Positions 36,444 through 45,124 of a stretch of DNA of 64,000 bases are shown here, one piece after another. The notes below the pieces were generated by a model. It was not told the DNA's origin, did no database searches, and saw only the letters and a program-made list of their open reading frames with translations. This stretch comes from Loigolactobacillus bifermentans DSM 20003. GTDB taxonomy: Bacteria; Bacillota; Bacilli; Lactobacillales; Lactobacillaceae. The translations under genes and the position numbers were made by a program. Position 1 is the first letter of the stretch, and each line of letters starts with the position of its first letter. The stretch lies in NCBI RefSeq assembly GCF_001434575.1, contig NZ_AZDA01000079.1:1-64000 (forward strand), written 5' to 3'.

Positions 36444-37613
36444 ATGAAAACAAATTTTGATTTCTTAATGCCTAGCGTGAACTTTTTCGGCGCTGGTGTC
36501 ATTCAAAAAATCGGTGAACGTGCTAAAATGCTGAAATGTCAACATCCATTGATCATTACCGATCAATTTCTCGAGAAAATGCCCCAAGGTCCTGTGGCAC
36601 AGACGATTGCGTCCCTAACAGCTGCTGGTATTCCTTATACCGTTTACGATGGGGTCGAACCGAACCCTAAGATCCACAATATTCAAGCAGCTAGTAAATT
36701 ATACCGCGCTGCAAGCTGTGACAGTTTGATCACCATCGGCGGCGGTTCAGCACATGATACCGGGAAAGGCACCGGGATCTTACTCACCAATGGCTCTGAT
36801 ATTAGTCAATTTGCGGGGATCGAAAAATTAACCAACCCGCTACCAACCCTATTGGCCGTAAACACCACTGCTGGAACTGGTTCAGAACTGACACGGCATT
36901 GTGTGATCACCAATGAAGCCACACACTTAAAATTTGTCATCGTGTCCTGGCGCAACATGCCCACGGTTTCCTTTAACGATCCTTTGCTCATGTTGGATGT
37001 GCCACCACGGATGACCGCTGCTACGGGGATGGACGCCTTTGTTCAAGCCATTGAGCCTTACATTTCCACGAACCGTAATCCGATCACCGATGGGCAATGT
37101 TTACAAGCCATTAAATTAATTGAACATTCATTGCGCACTGCTGTTGCTGATGGGCATAACGTGCAAGCACGAACTGAAATGGCAGAAGCTGAAATGCTCG
37201 CTGGTATGGCGTTTAACAATGCCGACCTCGGTTACGTTCACGCCATGGCGCACCAATTAGGCGGCCAATATGATGCCCCACATGGTGTCTGCTGTGCCTT
37301 ACTGCTACCAACGGTTGAGGAATTCAACCTGATTGCTTGCCCAGAACGCTTTGTCGATCTTGCCAAAGCCATGGGTGAAAATGTAGCCGGCTTATCCACG
37401 CGTGATGCCGCCGAACTGGCCATTAAAGCCATGCGGCAACTGGCCGATGATGTGGGCATTCCGCACAGTATCCAGGCGATTGGCGCAAAACCTGAAGACT
37501 TTGAAATGATGGCCACAAACGCCTTAAAAGATGGGAATGCCTTCTCCAATCCACGGAAAGCCACCCGTCAGCAGATCGTTCAATTGTTCCAAAATGCTTA
37601 TGATGCCAAATAA
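36444..37613 (+). CDS. iron-type (group III) alcohol dehydrogenase
   Basis: This 389-residue NAD(P)-dependent enzyme belongs to the family with 1,3-propanediol dehydrogenase and methanol dehydrogenase. The nucleotide site GGGSAHDTGKGTGIL lies near 97, the Asp metal ligand in ATGMDAFVQAIE near 195, and His residues in GYVHAMAHQLGG near 263 and APHGVCCALLLP near 277. The usual second ligand (His four residues after the Asp) is Gln here, which may change the metal or activity. GGAAGTCCTGG precedes the ATG. It is monocistronic. The aldehyde substrate is unknown. Confidence 0.9.
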   Translation: MKTNFDFLMPSVNFFGAGVIQKIGERAKMLKCQHPLIITDQFLEKMPQGPVAQTIASLTAAGIPYTVYDGVEPNPKIHNIQAASKLYRAASCDSLITIGGGSAHDTGKGTGILLTNGSDISQFAGIEKLTNPLPTLLAVNTTAGTGSELTRHCVITNEATHLKFVIVSWRNMPTVSFNDPLLMLDVPPRMTAATGMDAFVQAIEPYISTNRNPITDGQCLQAIKLIEHSLRTAVADGHNVQARTEMAEAEMLAGMAFNNADLGYVHAMAHQLGGQYDAPHGVCCALLLPTVEEFNLIACPERFVDLAKAMGENVAGLSTRDAAELAIKAMRQLADDVGIPHSIQAIGAKPEDFEMMATNALKDGNAFSNPRKATRQQIVQLFQNAYDAK

Positions 37614-37615
37614 TG

Positions 37616-37665
37616 ACAGCAAAAAACGTTGCCCCTTTTTCGAAAGCGGCAACGTTTTTTGCTGT
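37616..37665. terminator. bidirectional terminator
   Basis: The long stem ACAGCAAAAAACGTTGCC / GGCAACGTTTTTTGCTGT lies between the converging alcohol dehydrogenase and MFS genes. Confidence 0.92.
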
Positions 37666-37669
37666 TTTA

Positions 37670-39220
37670 TTAACGTGTGTTCTGATCACGAATCAATACT
37701 GCACTGGCCAAAGCGCCTAGCGTCAACAGAATGGCAATGAGCCACAAACTATTTTGCATCCCGGCCTGGAAAGCAGTTGCAACAGCTCGCTTTACCCCAG
37801 CAAAGAAGGGTTGCTGGGCAAAGGCTTGGGCTTGCCGACTGGTAAACAACCCTTGACCAACAAAAGCCCCAGCTTGCAACAATAAATGCTTGATTGGCGC
37901 TAACATTGTGGCTGGTAAGCCTGCCACCTGGGCGAGTTGGTGCGGTAGCGCGTCCCGATACCCAGCACTCACACGAATCCCTAGGATCACGACTCCAAAG
38001 GAAATCCCAAATTGTCGGCAAACATTCAAAATACCCGATGCCATCCCTGAATCGGCTGCTGGAACACTTCCCATCACGGCATTCGAAATCGGTGGACTAA
38101 CTAAAGCGTTGCTCAACCCTAATAAAATAAAACCAGGTACCAACATCGCCCACTTAAACGGTACTTTAATTTGATACGCCATGGTGAGCACCCCTGCTGC
38201 GCCTAGCAATAAGGCAATGGTAATTAACCACCGATTGCCAAATTTACCTGCTAAAATCCCAGCTAAAGGCCCCACAACCAACGCAAAAGCACTGATCAAC
38301 AACATGCGTAACCCCGTATCAAACTCAGAATAGCCCATATAGTTTTGCATTAAAATAATCAGGTAAGTAAAACCACCGTACAAACCAGCCCCTAATGTAA
38401 AGGCCGCTAAGTTAGCCCCAACAAAACTGCGCGATTTAAATAAGGCTAATTTTACCATCGGTTGTGACCGCCGTCGTTCCACGACGATAAAAAGCACCAA
38501 CGCAACCAACGCCAAAGCAAACCAACCACTGACCCGCCAAGCCAACCACGAATCGGCACTATGATTTTCTTTTTGGATCAATCCTAAAATAATCCCAAAA
38601 ATCAACACTGCACTTAACAGTAAGCCCGGTAGATCCAAGTGTTGGGTTCGATCACGAGCAGTGCGCTGAATGACCAGACTACCTGCCAATAGCGCAATCA
38701 CCCCAATGGGTAAGTTAACCAAGAAAATACTTCGCCAACCAAAAGCCGCCACTAAGGACCCACCAATCAGCGGTCCAGCTGCAACGGCCAAGCCAACTGC
38801 GCTACTCCAAATTCCCAGTGCTACGCCGCGTTGACGCGCTGGAAAAGCAGCATTCACAATGGTCAGCGATAGTGACATCATCGCTGCCCCACCAATACCT
38901 TGAAACCCCCGGAAAATATTCAACCACAAGCCACTGGCGGCCAGCCCACTAGCCAGTGAACCTGCCGCAAAAATAACCAGTCCCCCTAAAAAGACTGGCT
39001 TACGACCAATCATGTCCCCTAATTTCGATACCGGTAATAACATCACCGCATAAACCAGTGTGTAAGCATTTAATACCCATTGTAACGTGGAAAACGTGAC
39101 ATGAAATGCAGTTTGAATATCAGGTAACGCCACATTGACAATGGTAATGTCCAACATTGCCATAAACACAGCCACACTCACTGTAGCCAGCACCCACCAC
39201 TTTTTAGTCTGAGTCCCCAT
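37670..39220 (-). CDS. MFS multidrug exporter, DHA2 (14-TM) family
   Basis: This pump of about 516 residues in the EmrB/QacA group carries MLDITIVNVALPDIQ in helix 1, LGDMIGRKPVFLGG in loop 2-3, and AAGPLIGGSL in helix 5, with about 14 helices. The ATG at 39220 has AAAGGAAG 8 bases upstream. The ArsR-family gene lies just upstream and is followed by a terminator. A copy of the sequence found in the ArsR promoter lies just ahead of this gene, so the pump is probably repressed by that regulator. Substrates are unknown. Confidence 0.9.
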   Translation of the reverse strand: MGTQTKKWWVLATVSVAVFMAMLDITIVNVALPDIQTAFHVTFSTLQWVLNAYTLVYAVMLLPVSKLGDMIGRKPVFLGGLVIFAAGSLASGLAASGLWLNIFRGFQGIGGAAMMSLSLTIVNAAFPARQRGVALGIWSSAVGLAVAAGPLIGGSLVAAFGWRSIFLVNLPIGVIALLAGSLVIQRTARDRTQHLDLPGLLLSAVLIFGIILGLIQKENHSADSWLAWRVSGWFALALVALVLFIVVERRRSQPMVKLALFKSRSFVGANLAAFTLGAGLYGGFTYLIILMQNYMGYSEFDTGLRMLLISAFALVVGPLAGILAGKFGNRWLITIALLLGAAGVLTMAYQIKVPFKWAMLVPGFILLGLSNALVSPPISNAVMGSVPAADSGMASGILNVCRQFGISFGVVILGIRVSAGYRDALPHQLAQVAGLPATMLAPIKHLLLQAGAFVGQGLFTSRQAQAFAQQPFFAGVKRAVATAFQAGMQNSLWLIAILLTLGALASAVLIRDQNTR

Positions 39221-39248
39221 TTTGACACTTCCTTTGTGTTCTTTAGTA

Positions 39249-39266
39249 CACACATATGCACATATA
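39249..39266. promoter_or_regulatory. candidate ArsR operator upstream of the MFS gene
   Basis: On the minus strand this reads TATATGTGCATATGTGTG and matches 16 of 18 positions of the element inside the arsR promoter at 39637-39654. It lies 28 bases upstream of the MFS start, after the arsR terminator. Confidence 0.6.
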
Positions 39267-39274
39267 AGTCATTC

Positions 39275-39300
39275 AAAAAGCCTGCTTAATGAGGCAGGCT
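39275..39300 (-). terminator. terminator of the ArsR gene
   Basis: The stem AGCCTGC / GCAGGCT with a U run on the minus strand overlaps the ArsR stop codon and separates it from the pump gene, which therefore needs its own promoter. Confidence 0.8.
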
Positions 39301-39624
39301 CAGTAAAGCCTTCATATTAACCGCTGCATCCGCAAATTTATCAGCCACCACTTGGGCATTGGCCTGATAGTAAATTTCACGCCCTGCTTTACGCCGCTGT
39401 ACCACCTGATAACGATAGAGTAGGTCTAAATGCCGAGAAATCACCGACCGATTTTGTGGAAATTCCGCCGCAATCTCACTAATCGTCATTTCACCATTAC
39501 TGGCTAAAAATAAAATCAAGTTACTGCGCACCGGGTCACAGATCACGCGAAAAAACGGTAGATCAATTTTTTCTTCGATTAATTGTTGACAAGTCTCTGG
39601 ATCATATTTATGTTGCATCTGCAT
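39286..39624 (-). CDS. ArsR-family transcriptional repressor
   Basis: This small winged-helix repressor of about 112 residues has FRVICDPVRSNLILFLASNG, the recognition helix EFPQNRSVISRHLDLL and a wing with RKAGREIYYQ. The promoter read on the minus strand (TTGACA at 39664-39659, TATAAT at 39640-39635) puts the transcript start near 39628. Upstream in-frame starts at 39657 and 39636 are therefore excluded, and the message would be nearly leaderless from 39624 or 39618. No clear metal-binding Cys pair is seen. It probably controls itself and the MFS pump. Confidence 0.82.
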   Translation of the reverse strand: MQMQHKYDPETCQQLIEEKIDLPFFRVICDPVRSNLILFLASNGEMTISEIAAEFPQNRSVISRHLDLLYRYQVVQRRKAGREIYYQANAQVVADKFADAAVNMKALLSLPH

Positions 39625-39634
39625 CACCACGTTC

Positions 39635-39664
39635 ATTATATGTGCATGTTTGTGCACGTGTCAA
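39635..39664 (-). promoter_or_regulatory. arsR promoter with operator in the spacer
   Basis: On the minus strand TTGACA and TATAAT are 18 bp apart, both perfect hexamers. The 18-bp element at 39637-39654, repeated ahead of the MFS gene, fills the spacer, so a bound repressor would block the polymerase. Confidence 0.7.
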
Positions 39665-39754
39665 CCATTTTATAACCCAATCATTGCGTGCTACATTTGG
39701 CCATCACGATTCTCAAGCCGCCGGTATTTGGCTCTTAACGCATCATTCAAACCT

Positions 39755-39787
39755 AAAAAAAGACCTGCTGGTTTCCCAACAAGTCTT
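39755..39787 (-). terminator. terminator of the cystine-type symporter gene
   Basis: The stem AAGACCTGCTGG / CCAACAAGTCTT with flanking A and T runs lies just past the symporter stop. Confidence 0.75.
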
Positions 39788-39793
39788 TCAAAC

Positions 39794-41074
39794 CTATGCG
39801 GCTGCTTTTTTCTCACTTTGTGAAACTAACGTTGCAGCCACCATGGAACTGGTAACGTTCGTGGTTGTCCGAGCCATATCAGCAAACGCATCAATCCCGG
39901 CAAAAATACTGATCATACTAACTGGTAACCCTAAAATTACGAATAATGCGGTCGCTAACATAATGCCACCACCAGGCACACCTGCAGTCCCTAAGGAGAC
40001 GATTGGGCATAGCACAATGATCACTACGGCCTGGGCAATGGAAATATTGCCCCCCATTGCATGGATCGTATAAACAGCTAACAATGGTGGCCAAACGCCG
40101 GCACAACCAGACATCCCCATGGTCGTGCCTAAAGACCCAACAAAGTTCGCAACACTTTCAGGAACCCCAACCTTCGTGGTTAAACATTCCACATAAAGTG
40201 GCAAGGTCCCAGAACTACTCCGAGTAGAAAATGCCATTAATTGCGCTGGAATAATCCCTTTAAAGAATTTTCGCAATGACATTTTACCAACAAACTTCAG
40301 CAAAATACTGTCGGTTACGTAAATGTGGAACGCACAGCCGACAAAAGCAAACACGATCAACAATGCCAATGGTAATAACGCTTTGGGATCACTGTTACTA
40401 ACCGTGTCTGCCATTAAACAAATCACAGAGTATGGCAAGAACTTAATGATCACCCGAATCAATTGATACACAATGGCGTGGCTATCATCAATGAAGTGCT
40501 TAAAGGTCACCATGCGGGTTGCATCCTTGGAAGACAACGCCACAACCGCGATCCCAACAATAATGGCAAAGAAGACGACTGGAATCAATTGCCCTTCTGA
40601 CATGGCATTAAATAGATTATCCGAGAATAAATCCGTAATGACTTGTGTGAATGGTGGGATCTTAGCAATTTTGACACTCTCCACAATATGTAAGTGACTC
40701 CCTTGCCCTAAACCAGAAGCAAGCGCTAATGCCATCCCAACAATAGCGGCTAATAACGTTTGGAATAATAGCCAAAAAACTGATTTTGCCCCAATTTTCT
40801 TTAATTGCTGCAACGATTTCATATCATAAATACTCTTGATCAATGACACTAATAATAGCGGAATAACCATCATCGAAATGACTTTGGTATAAATTGTCCC
40901 TAAAACGGCAACATAAGTGGTATGGCCCTTAAAAATCAAACCGATCACGATCCCAATGATTAAAGCCACTACCGCTGCAAACGTAAAGTTTGACTTGTGT
41001 TGCAATAAATAAATTCCGTAACAGGCCAGTAGCGCAACCGCTAACGTGGCCAAATTCCACATAATATCCATTTG
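39794..41074 (-). CDS. dicarboxylate/amino acid:cation symporter, TcyP-like (L-cystine uptake)
   Basis: This 426-residue membrane carrier belongs to the DAACS family. Near residue 270 it has the Ser-rich re-entrant loop AFSTRSSSGTLPLYVE, followed by ESVANFVGSLGTTMGMSGCAG. That resembles the cystine carrier TcyP of Bacillus more than glutamate carriers, which have a charged NMDGT-type motif at that place. About eight helices can be counted. The start is taken at ATG 41074 with GGGGGA upstream; a longer frame to 41110 lacks a site. It stands alone. Cystine as substrate is inferred from the motif. Confidence 0.83.
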   Translation of the reverse strand, partial: QMDIMWNLATLAVALLACYGIYLLQHKSNFTFAAVVALIIGIVIGLIFKGHTTYVAVLGTIYTKVISMMVIPLLLVSLIKSIYDMKSLQQLKKIGAKSVFWLLFQTLLAAIVGMALALASGLGQGSHLHIVESVKIAKIPPFTQVITDLFSDNLFNAMSEGQLIPVVFFAIIVGIAVVALSSKDATRMVTFKHFIDDSHAIVYQLIRVIIKFLPYSVICLMADTVSNSDPKALLPLALLIVFAFVGCAFHIYVTDSILLKFVGKMSLRKFFKGIIPAQLMAFSTRSSSGTLPLYVECLTTKVGVPESVANFVGSLGTTMGMSGCAGVWPPLLAVYTIHAMGGNISIAQAVVIIVLCPIVSLGTAGVPGGGIMLATALFVILGLPVSMISIFAGIDAFADMARTTTNVTSSMVAATLVSQSEKKAAA

Positions 41075-41406
41075 AATCCCCCATTTAGTGATGTAACTGA
41101 TCGACAACACGTTCTATTAAAAAACAAATTGACCGGTCTGTCCTAAATTATGAGAAGGTTAATAAAAAAAACATTTTGGCTCTCATTCAATGTTTTCAAC
41201 AAGTTAATTTTCAAAATTGATTTCAGACAGTTTTCACAATTTAAAATGAAAACGAAATTATGAAAACTTTATAATACTAGGCTCGTTCAATAAAAGTTAG
41301 CAATTTTAATAAAAAAATCTCGTCAAAAGCGCCAAAATAACGTCAAAAAAAATAAGACCATGACTTACGCCATTATCTTATTTTTCACAATCTGAACAAT
41401 TCAGCG
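41075..41406. other. AT-rich gap with terminator, no gene seen
   Basis: No coding frame is convincing. It holds a terminator-like stem (AATAAGA / TCTTATT, about 41350-41385) for the minus-strand ECF gene, an AT-rich stretch with TATAAT at about 41268-41275, and repeated GAAAAC/GTTTTC segments at 41200-41265 that could be promoter or operator sequence for the symporter gene. Confidence 0.4.
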
Positions 41407-41967
41407 CTAGTGCTGCTTAATCAAAAAGCGCTTAAACCGCGGTTGATTGACTAACGCCGCCACAATCAAGCAGGATAAGATCTTATCCACGAAATTCCCC
41501 ACAACAGTCCCCATAAACGTTGAGGAGATCATAGATTTACCGGAAGCCTTTAACGTGAAGATCAATAAGTCAGTGCCTGAACCGGTAAACCCACCGTACA
41601 GCCAAAGTCGAATTGGCGTACCGATAGCTGGCGCCACAACAGACAAAATCAGCCCTGCAATAATTGCCTTCCGGTAGGAAAAGCCATTGTGCCGCGCTAG
41701 TAAACCGACAACAATTGCCACCGCAATACTGACGATTGCAAAGGGTAATTCCATTAGGCCACCGCCAAACGGCATTAGTAAAAAGTTAGACACAAAGCCA
41801 GTTAAGGCACCCCATAAAATACCGCCTTCCACCGCCATGTAAATCGTCCCAATGGTATCTAAAAATAATAATGGGATATGTAATGCAGCCACCGTTTCCC
41901 CTAAAACGACGTTTAAAACGGCTGCTAGTGCACAATAAACTACCAAACGCACCTGGTTATGTTGCAA
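41407..41967 (-). CDS. ECF transporter S component (CD3073-like)
   Basis: This 186-residue membrane protein with six helices is the substrate-binding part of an energy-coupling-factor importer. Helix 1 and the loop LGETVAALHIPLLFLDTIGT, then EGGILWGALTGFVSNFL, match S-component patterns, and the basic C-terminus (PRFKRFLIKQH) is cytosolic. The start is TTG with GAGGAG upstream. No EcfA/EcfT genes are near, so it must use a shared module. The next gene upstream in the operon is a TudS-like desulfidase, a pairing I recall from Clostridium difficile (CD3072/CD3073). The substrate may be a thio-compound, which is inference. Confidence 0.8.
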   Translation of the reverse strand: MQHNQVRLVVYCALAAVLNVVLGETVAALHIPLLFLDTIGTIYMAVEGGILWGALTGFVSNFLLMPFGGGLMELPFAIVSIAVAIVVGLLARHNGFSYRKAIIAGLILSVVAPAIGTPIRLWLYGGFTGSGTDLLIFTLKASGKSMISSTFMGTVVGNFVDKILSCLIVAALVNQPRFKRFLIKQH

Positions 41968-41986
41968 AAAAAATCACTCCTCATAT

Positions 41987-42463
41987 TTAATCGCTTGATT
42001 TCAAAAATTGTTGCAATTGCTGTTCAAAAGCAGCGGCATTTTCAGGATAGGTCACTGGAACGGCTAATTTCGGCAGTTCCAGGCCATTGTCCTGGCAAAG
42101 CTGTTCAAAAATAGACATGAACACCCCTGGTCGCTTCAATAAATCACAATTAGGACTGTCCTCAATGCCTAGCACCCCTAGTAACTGGACCCCATCCGCT
42201 TGTAATTGAACCAATTCCTGAATCGTTGGTTGCAATAATTGCCGACAATAGGCGTGATAGCCTGGCAATGCTTGGTATTCGGCATACGTCATACCAGGTC
42301 GATTCGCCCCTAAGTGCAAAAACTCAGGACATGGCAATTGCACCAAACTAATTTGCGGCGGGATCTGCTTCACAAACGGAAACGCCCCAATTGCACGTTC
42401 TAAACCGTGCACCACCACACTTTGATTCAGAACACAATGACTGACAACGAGTGCACAGCGCAT
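41987..42463 (-). CDS. TudS-like desulfidase (DUF523-related)
   Basis: This protein of about 158 residues has three Cys placed as in thiouracil desulfidase TudS, which binds a [4Fe-4S] cluster and removes sulfur from thionucleobases: one in SHCVLNQ near residue 10, one in LPCPEF near 45, and one in SPNCDLLKRPG near 125. The ATG at 42463 has AAGGAGG 6 bases upstream; a longer frame begins 9 bases earlier. It is the first gene of a two-gene unit with the ECF S component. The true substrate is not known. Confidence 0.75.
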   Translation of the reverse strand: MRCALVVSHCVLNQSVVVHGLERAIGAFPFVKQIPPQISLVQLPCPEFLHLGANRPGMTYAEYQALPGYHAYCRQLLQPTIQELVQLQADGVQLLGVLGIEDSPNCDLLKRPGVFMSIFEQLCQDNGLELPKLAVPVTYPENAAAFEQQLQQFLKSSD

Positions 42464-42693
42464 GTAAGTCACCTCCTTCCCTCAAAAATTATACTTGTTG
42501 TTTCGTTACTTCACAACGCTTACATGATGCTTTTCTTTCGTTATGTATTTAAGTAAATTGTTTGCAAGAATAATGCAATTATTTTCATGAAAACGTGCTT
42601 TATCCTTTTTTACCCCAGCGCTAAACTATTGTTGCTGCTTGAACAAAGCTGTAAAATAAGAGTTAACATCAAGTCAAAAAAGGGGGCTTCACT

Positions 42694-43488
42694 TTGCGTG
42701 ACACATTACCGGATCCGCTGGTTTTCCAAACCAATGCGGCAAAGCATAAACCTGAAAATATTCGGCAGCCATTAAATGCCTGTCCATTTTGTGCACCCGC
42801 GCAGCTCACCAATGTGTTGCTGCAACAGACTGATATGATCTGGCTGGTGAATAAATTTCGAACGCTGCAAAATACCTTGCAAACGTTGATCATTGAATCA
42901 ACGGATCATCAAGGGGACATTTCCAATTACACCGTGGCCTACAACCGTCAACTATTTGCTTTTGCATTTCAATGTTGGCAGCAACTGCAAGCTGATCCCC
43001 GTTACCAAAGCGTTGTGATGTATAAAAATTATGGGCCTTTATCTGGTGGCAGTTTGCGGCATCCCCATTTACAAATCGTCGGCTTTGAACAAATTGACGG
43101 CTACGCCGATATTTCACTGGCCCATTTTCAAGGCTTACCGGTTAGCGAAACAGATGCGCTAACGGTGACGATTTCCACCAAACCCGTCATGGGCTTTGTG
43201 GAGATCAACGTCCATTTAAAACAAGCAACGGCTTTAACCGCCTTAGCAGATACAGTCCAAGCAATTATCACCTATGTCTTGCAACGCCATTATCATGGTC
43301 AGTGTGACTCCTACAATCTCTTTTTTTACCAGCTTAACGGAGACGTTTACTGTAAAGTCCTCCCTCGTTTTGTGGTATCACCTTACTTCGTCGGTTATCA
43401 CTTGGCCCAGGTCAACGATCATGAACAATTGATGGCGGTTCAACATGGTTTACGCACCATCTTCGCTGAACGCGGGCTCTGCCAATGA
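42694..43488 (+). CDS. DUF4931 / GalT-like HIT-superfamily protein
   Basis: This 264-residue protein has an N-terminal CPFC Cys pair near 31 that could hold zinc and, near residue 116, GGSLRHPHLQIVG, which resembles the HxHxQ active-site motif of galactose-1-phosphate uridylyltransferase and other HIT enzymes. It may transfer a nucleotide or hydrolyse a nucleotide bond. The start is TTG with AGGGGG 7 bases upstream. The stop overlaps the next start by ATGA, so it is coupled to the TauE-like transporter. The substrate is unknown. Confidence 0.75.
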   Translation: MRDTLPDPLVFQTNAAKHKPENIRQPLNACPFCAPAQLTNVLLQQTDMIWLVNKFRTLQNTLQTLIIESTDHQGDISNYTVAYNRQLFAFAFQCWQQLQADPRYQSVVMYKNYGPLSGGSLRHPHLQIVGFEQIDGYADISLAHFQGLPVSETDALTVTISTKPVMGFVEINVHLKQATALTALADTVQAIITYVLQRHYHGQCDSYNLFFYQLNGDVYCKVLPRFVVSPYFVGYHLAQVNDHEQLMAVQHGLRTIFAERGLCQ

Positions 43489-44219
43489 GCCAACTGGTAT
43501 TTGTGCTGCTTATTGCCCTATTCGGTGCGCTGGTCCGGACAGTTGTCGGTTTCGGGGAAGCGCTGGTCTCCATGCCGTTATTAGCGTTGATTGGATTTGA
43601 CCTGCCAACCGCAACTGCCTTGATTGGCGCGCTAGGACTGATTGTCGCACTACCGGCAACCATTCGCTATCACCAACAGATTAACTTTCAGGTGGTACGC
43701 CGCTTGGTCACAGGTTCCTTGTTAGGCGTCCCATTAGGGATTTTACTGGTTAAAACCGTGCCGACGGGCTGGGTGCTTCATGGCTTAGGCTTATTTTTAA
43801 TGGCCAATGGTGGCTACGGATTATGGCAAGCGTTTCATCAGCACCGCCGCCAACCACACTTTCAGCACAATGGTTGGGACTATGTGGCCGGCTTGATAGC
43901 TGGTGCATTAGGCAGTGCTTACAACAGTCACGGGGTCCCAGTTGCCTTGTACGGCAGTTTTAAACAGTGGCCCGTGTCTCAACTACGTGGCATTTTACAG
44001 GCACACTTCCTATGCGTTGGGCTATTAGTGGTTGGCAGTCAAATAGCGGCTGGCTTTTGGAACATGACAGTGGTCAAACTGTTGTTGGTCTTACTGCCTT
44101 TATTAGTGCTAACAATTGGGGCTGGTAATTGGTTATTTGCTCGCTTGCCACGCGAAAAACTAACCCACTATTTAAACGGTTTATTCATTATTTTCGGAAG
44201 CTTATTATTAGCCCGGTAA
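43485..44219 (+). CDS. TauE/SafE-family membrane transporter (DUF81)
   Basis: This 244-residue protein with about eight helices has the family's repeated motif in GFGEALVSMPLLALIG and a second copy region with LIAGALGSAYNSHG. Relatives export sulfite, sulfoacetate or other small organic anions. It overlaps the DUF4931 gene and forms a two-gene unit with it; a strong terminator follows. The transported compound is unknown. Confidence 0.83.
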   Translation: MSQLVFVLLIALFGALVRTVVGFGEALVSMPLLALIGFDLPTATALIGALGLIVALPATIRYHQQINFQVVRRLVTGSLLGVPLGILLVKTVPTGWVLHGLGLFLMANGGYGLWQAFHQHRRQPHFQHNGWDYVAGLIAGALGSAYNSHGVPVALYGSFKQWPVSQLRGILQAHFLCVGLLVVGSQIAAGFWNMTVVKLLLVLLPLLVLTIGAGNWLFARLPREKLTHYLNGLFIIFGSLLLAR

Positions 44220-44220
44220 C

Positions 44221-44259
44221 ACAAAAAAACGCCACTCGCAATGAGCAGCGTTTTTTTGT
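44221..44259 (+). terminator. terminator after the TauE-like gene
   Basis: The stem ACAAAAAAACGC / GCGTTTTTTTGT with an inner CTC / GAG helix. Confidence 0.85.
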
Positions 44260-44340
44260 TTGGCTGTAGCAACTTTTTGTGTTAGACACACAATGAGCTA
44301 AATTATACCACATTTTCAGTAAATTAGGCGATTTCATTTA

Positions 44341-44913
44341 TCAGATAGCGTTTTCAAGTGTTTTTGACTGCATCAAGCCTTGGATCGTATCCCCAATAAA
44401 GGTCATTAAATAGTCGCCTTCTTGTTGCAGTGAACGTGGTTGGCAATCAAACAACCAACGGCGGAGTTCCGCAAATAACCCTGGTGCCAACATCATTTGA
44501 ATAAATTGAATGTAATCGGCTGTCACTGGTAATTGATTTTGGGCGCATAGATCCAGCAGCACCTCATGGATCAAGGTTGCAATTTCTGACTGTATGATTG
44601 GTGCTAAAGCATTTTGACCCGTCACGACCAGTACGCGCCGATAAAAGAAACGATTTCGTTCAAAATAAGTTAAAAGTTGCATCACCAGTTGCTGCCAATG
44701 GGCATCATCAGCCGGTACCGTTACAGCTTGGGTCAGATCTGTTTGATAAATGCCGGTTACCAAGGCATATTTATCTGGAAAATAACGGTAAAAACTTTGC
44801 CGCCGTAAATGCGCCGTGCGCATGATCAACGTGACGGATAGTTCTTGAAAAGAATAGGGAATCAATAATTTTTTTGTCGTTTGCGTAATTTGCGTTTGAA
44901 TGCGATCTTTCAT
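44341..44913 (-). CDS. TetR-family transcriptional regulator
   Basis: This 190-residue repressor has an N-terminal helix-turn-helix in ELSVTLIMRTAHLRRQSFYRY, ending FYRYFPDKYALV, which is the usual TetR signature. The C-terminal ligand domain (about 60-190) is helical; the N-terminal pattern is close to DhaS-type regulators. GAGG precedes the ATG. It stands divergent from the flavoprotein gene at 45125, a plausible target. Confidence 0.82.
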   Translation of the reverse strand: MKDRIQTQITQTTKKLLIPYSFQELSVTLIMRTAHLRRQSFYRYFPDKYALVTGIYQTDLTQAVTVPADDAHWQQLVMQLLTYFERNRFFYRRVLVVTGQNALAPIIQSEIATLIHEVLLDLCAQNQLPVTADYIQFIQMMLAPGLFAELRRWLFDCQPRSLQQEGDYLMTFIGDTIQGLMQSKTLENAI

Positions 44914-45124
44914 ACTGAAAACCTCGTTGCTTTTGGAATAAATTTATCATAGCACACGTGATTTTCTGAACTTGCTTAAAACACCTACTAATTTCAGCAA
45001 CCGCTTACTTACATCTTTTGTCAGTTTGTTTTCATTTAAAGTCACTTAATCTGACTTTTTTTCATACCGACAGAATTTTTTTGATACACTTAATTGGTAA
45101 CTACTGATCAAGAAAGGTGATCCT

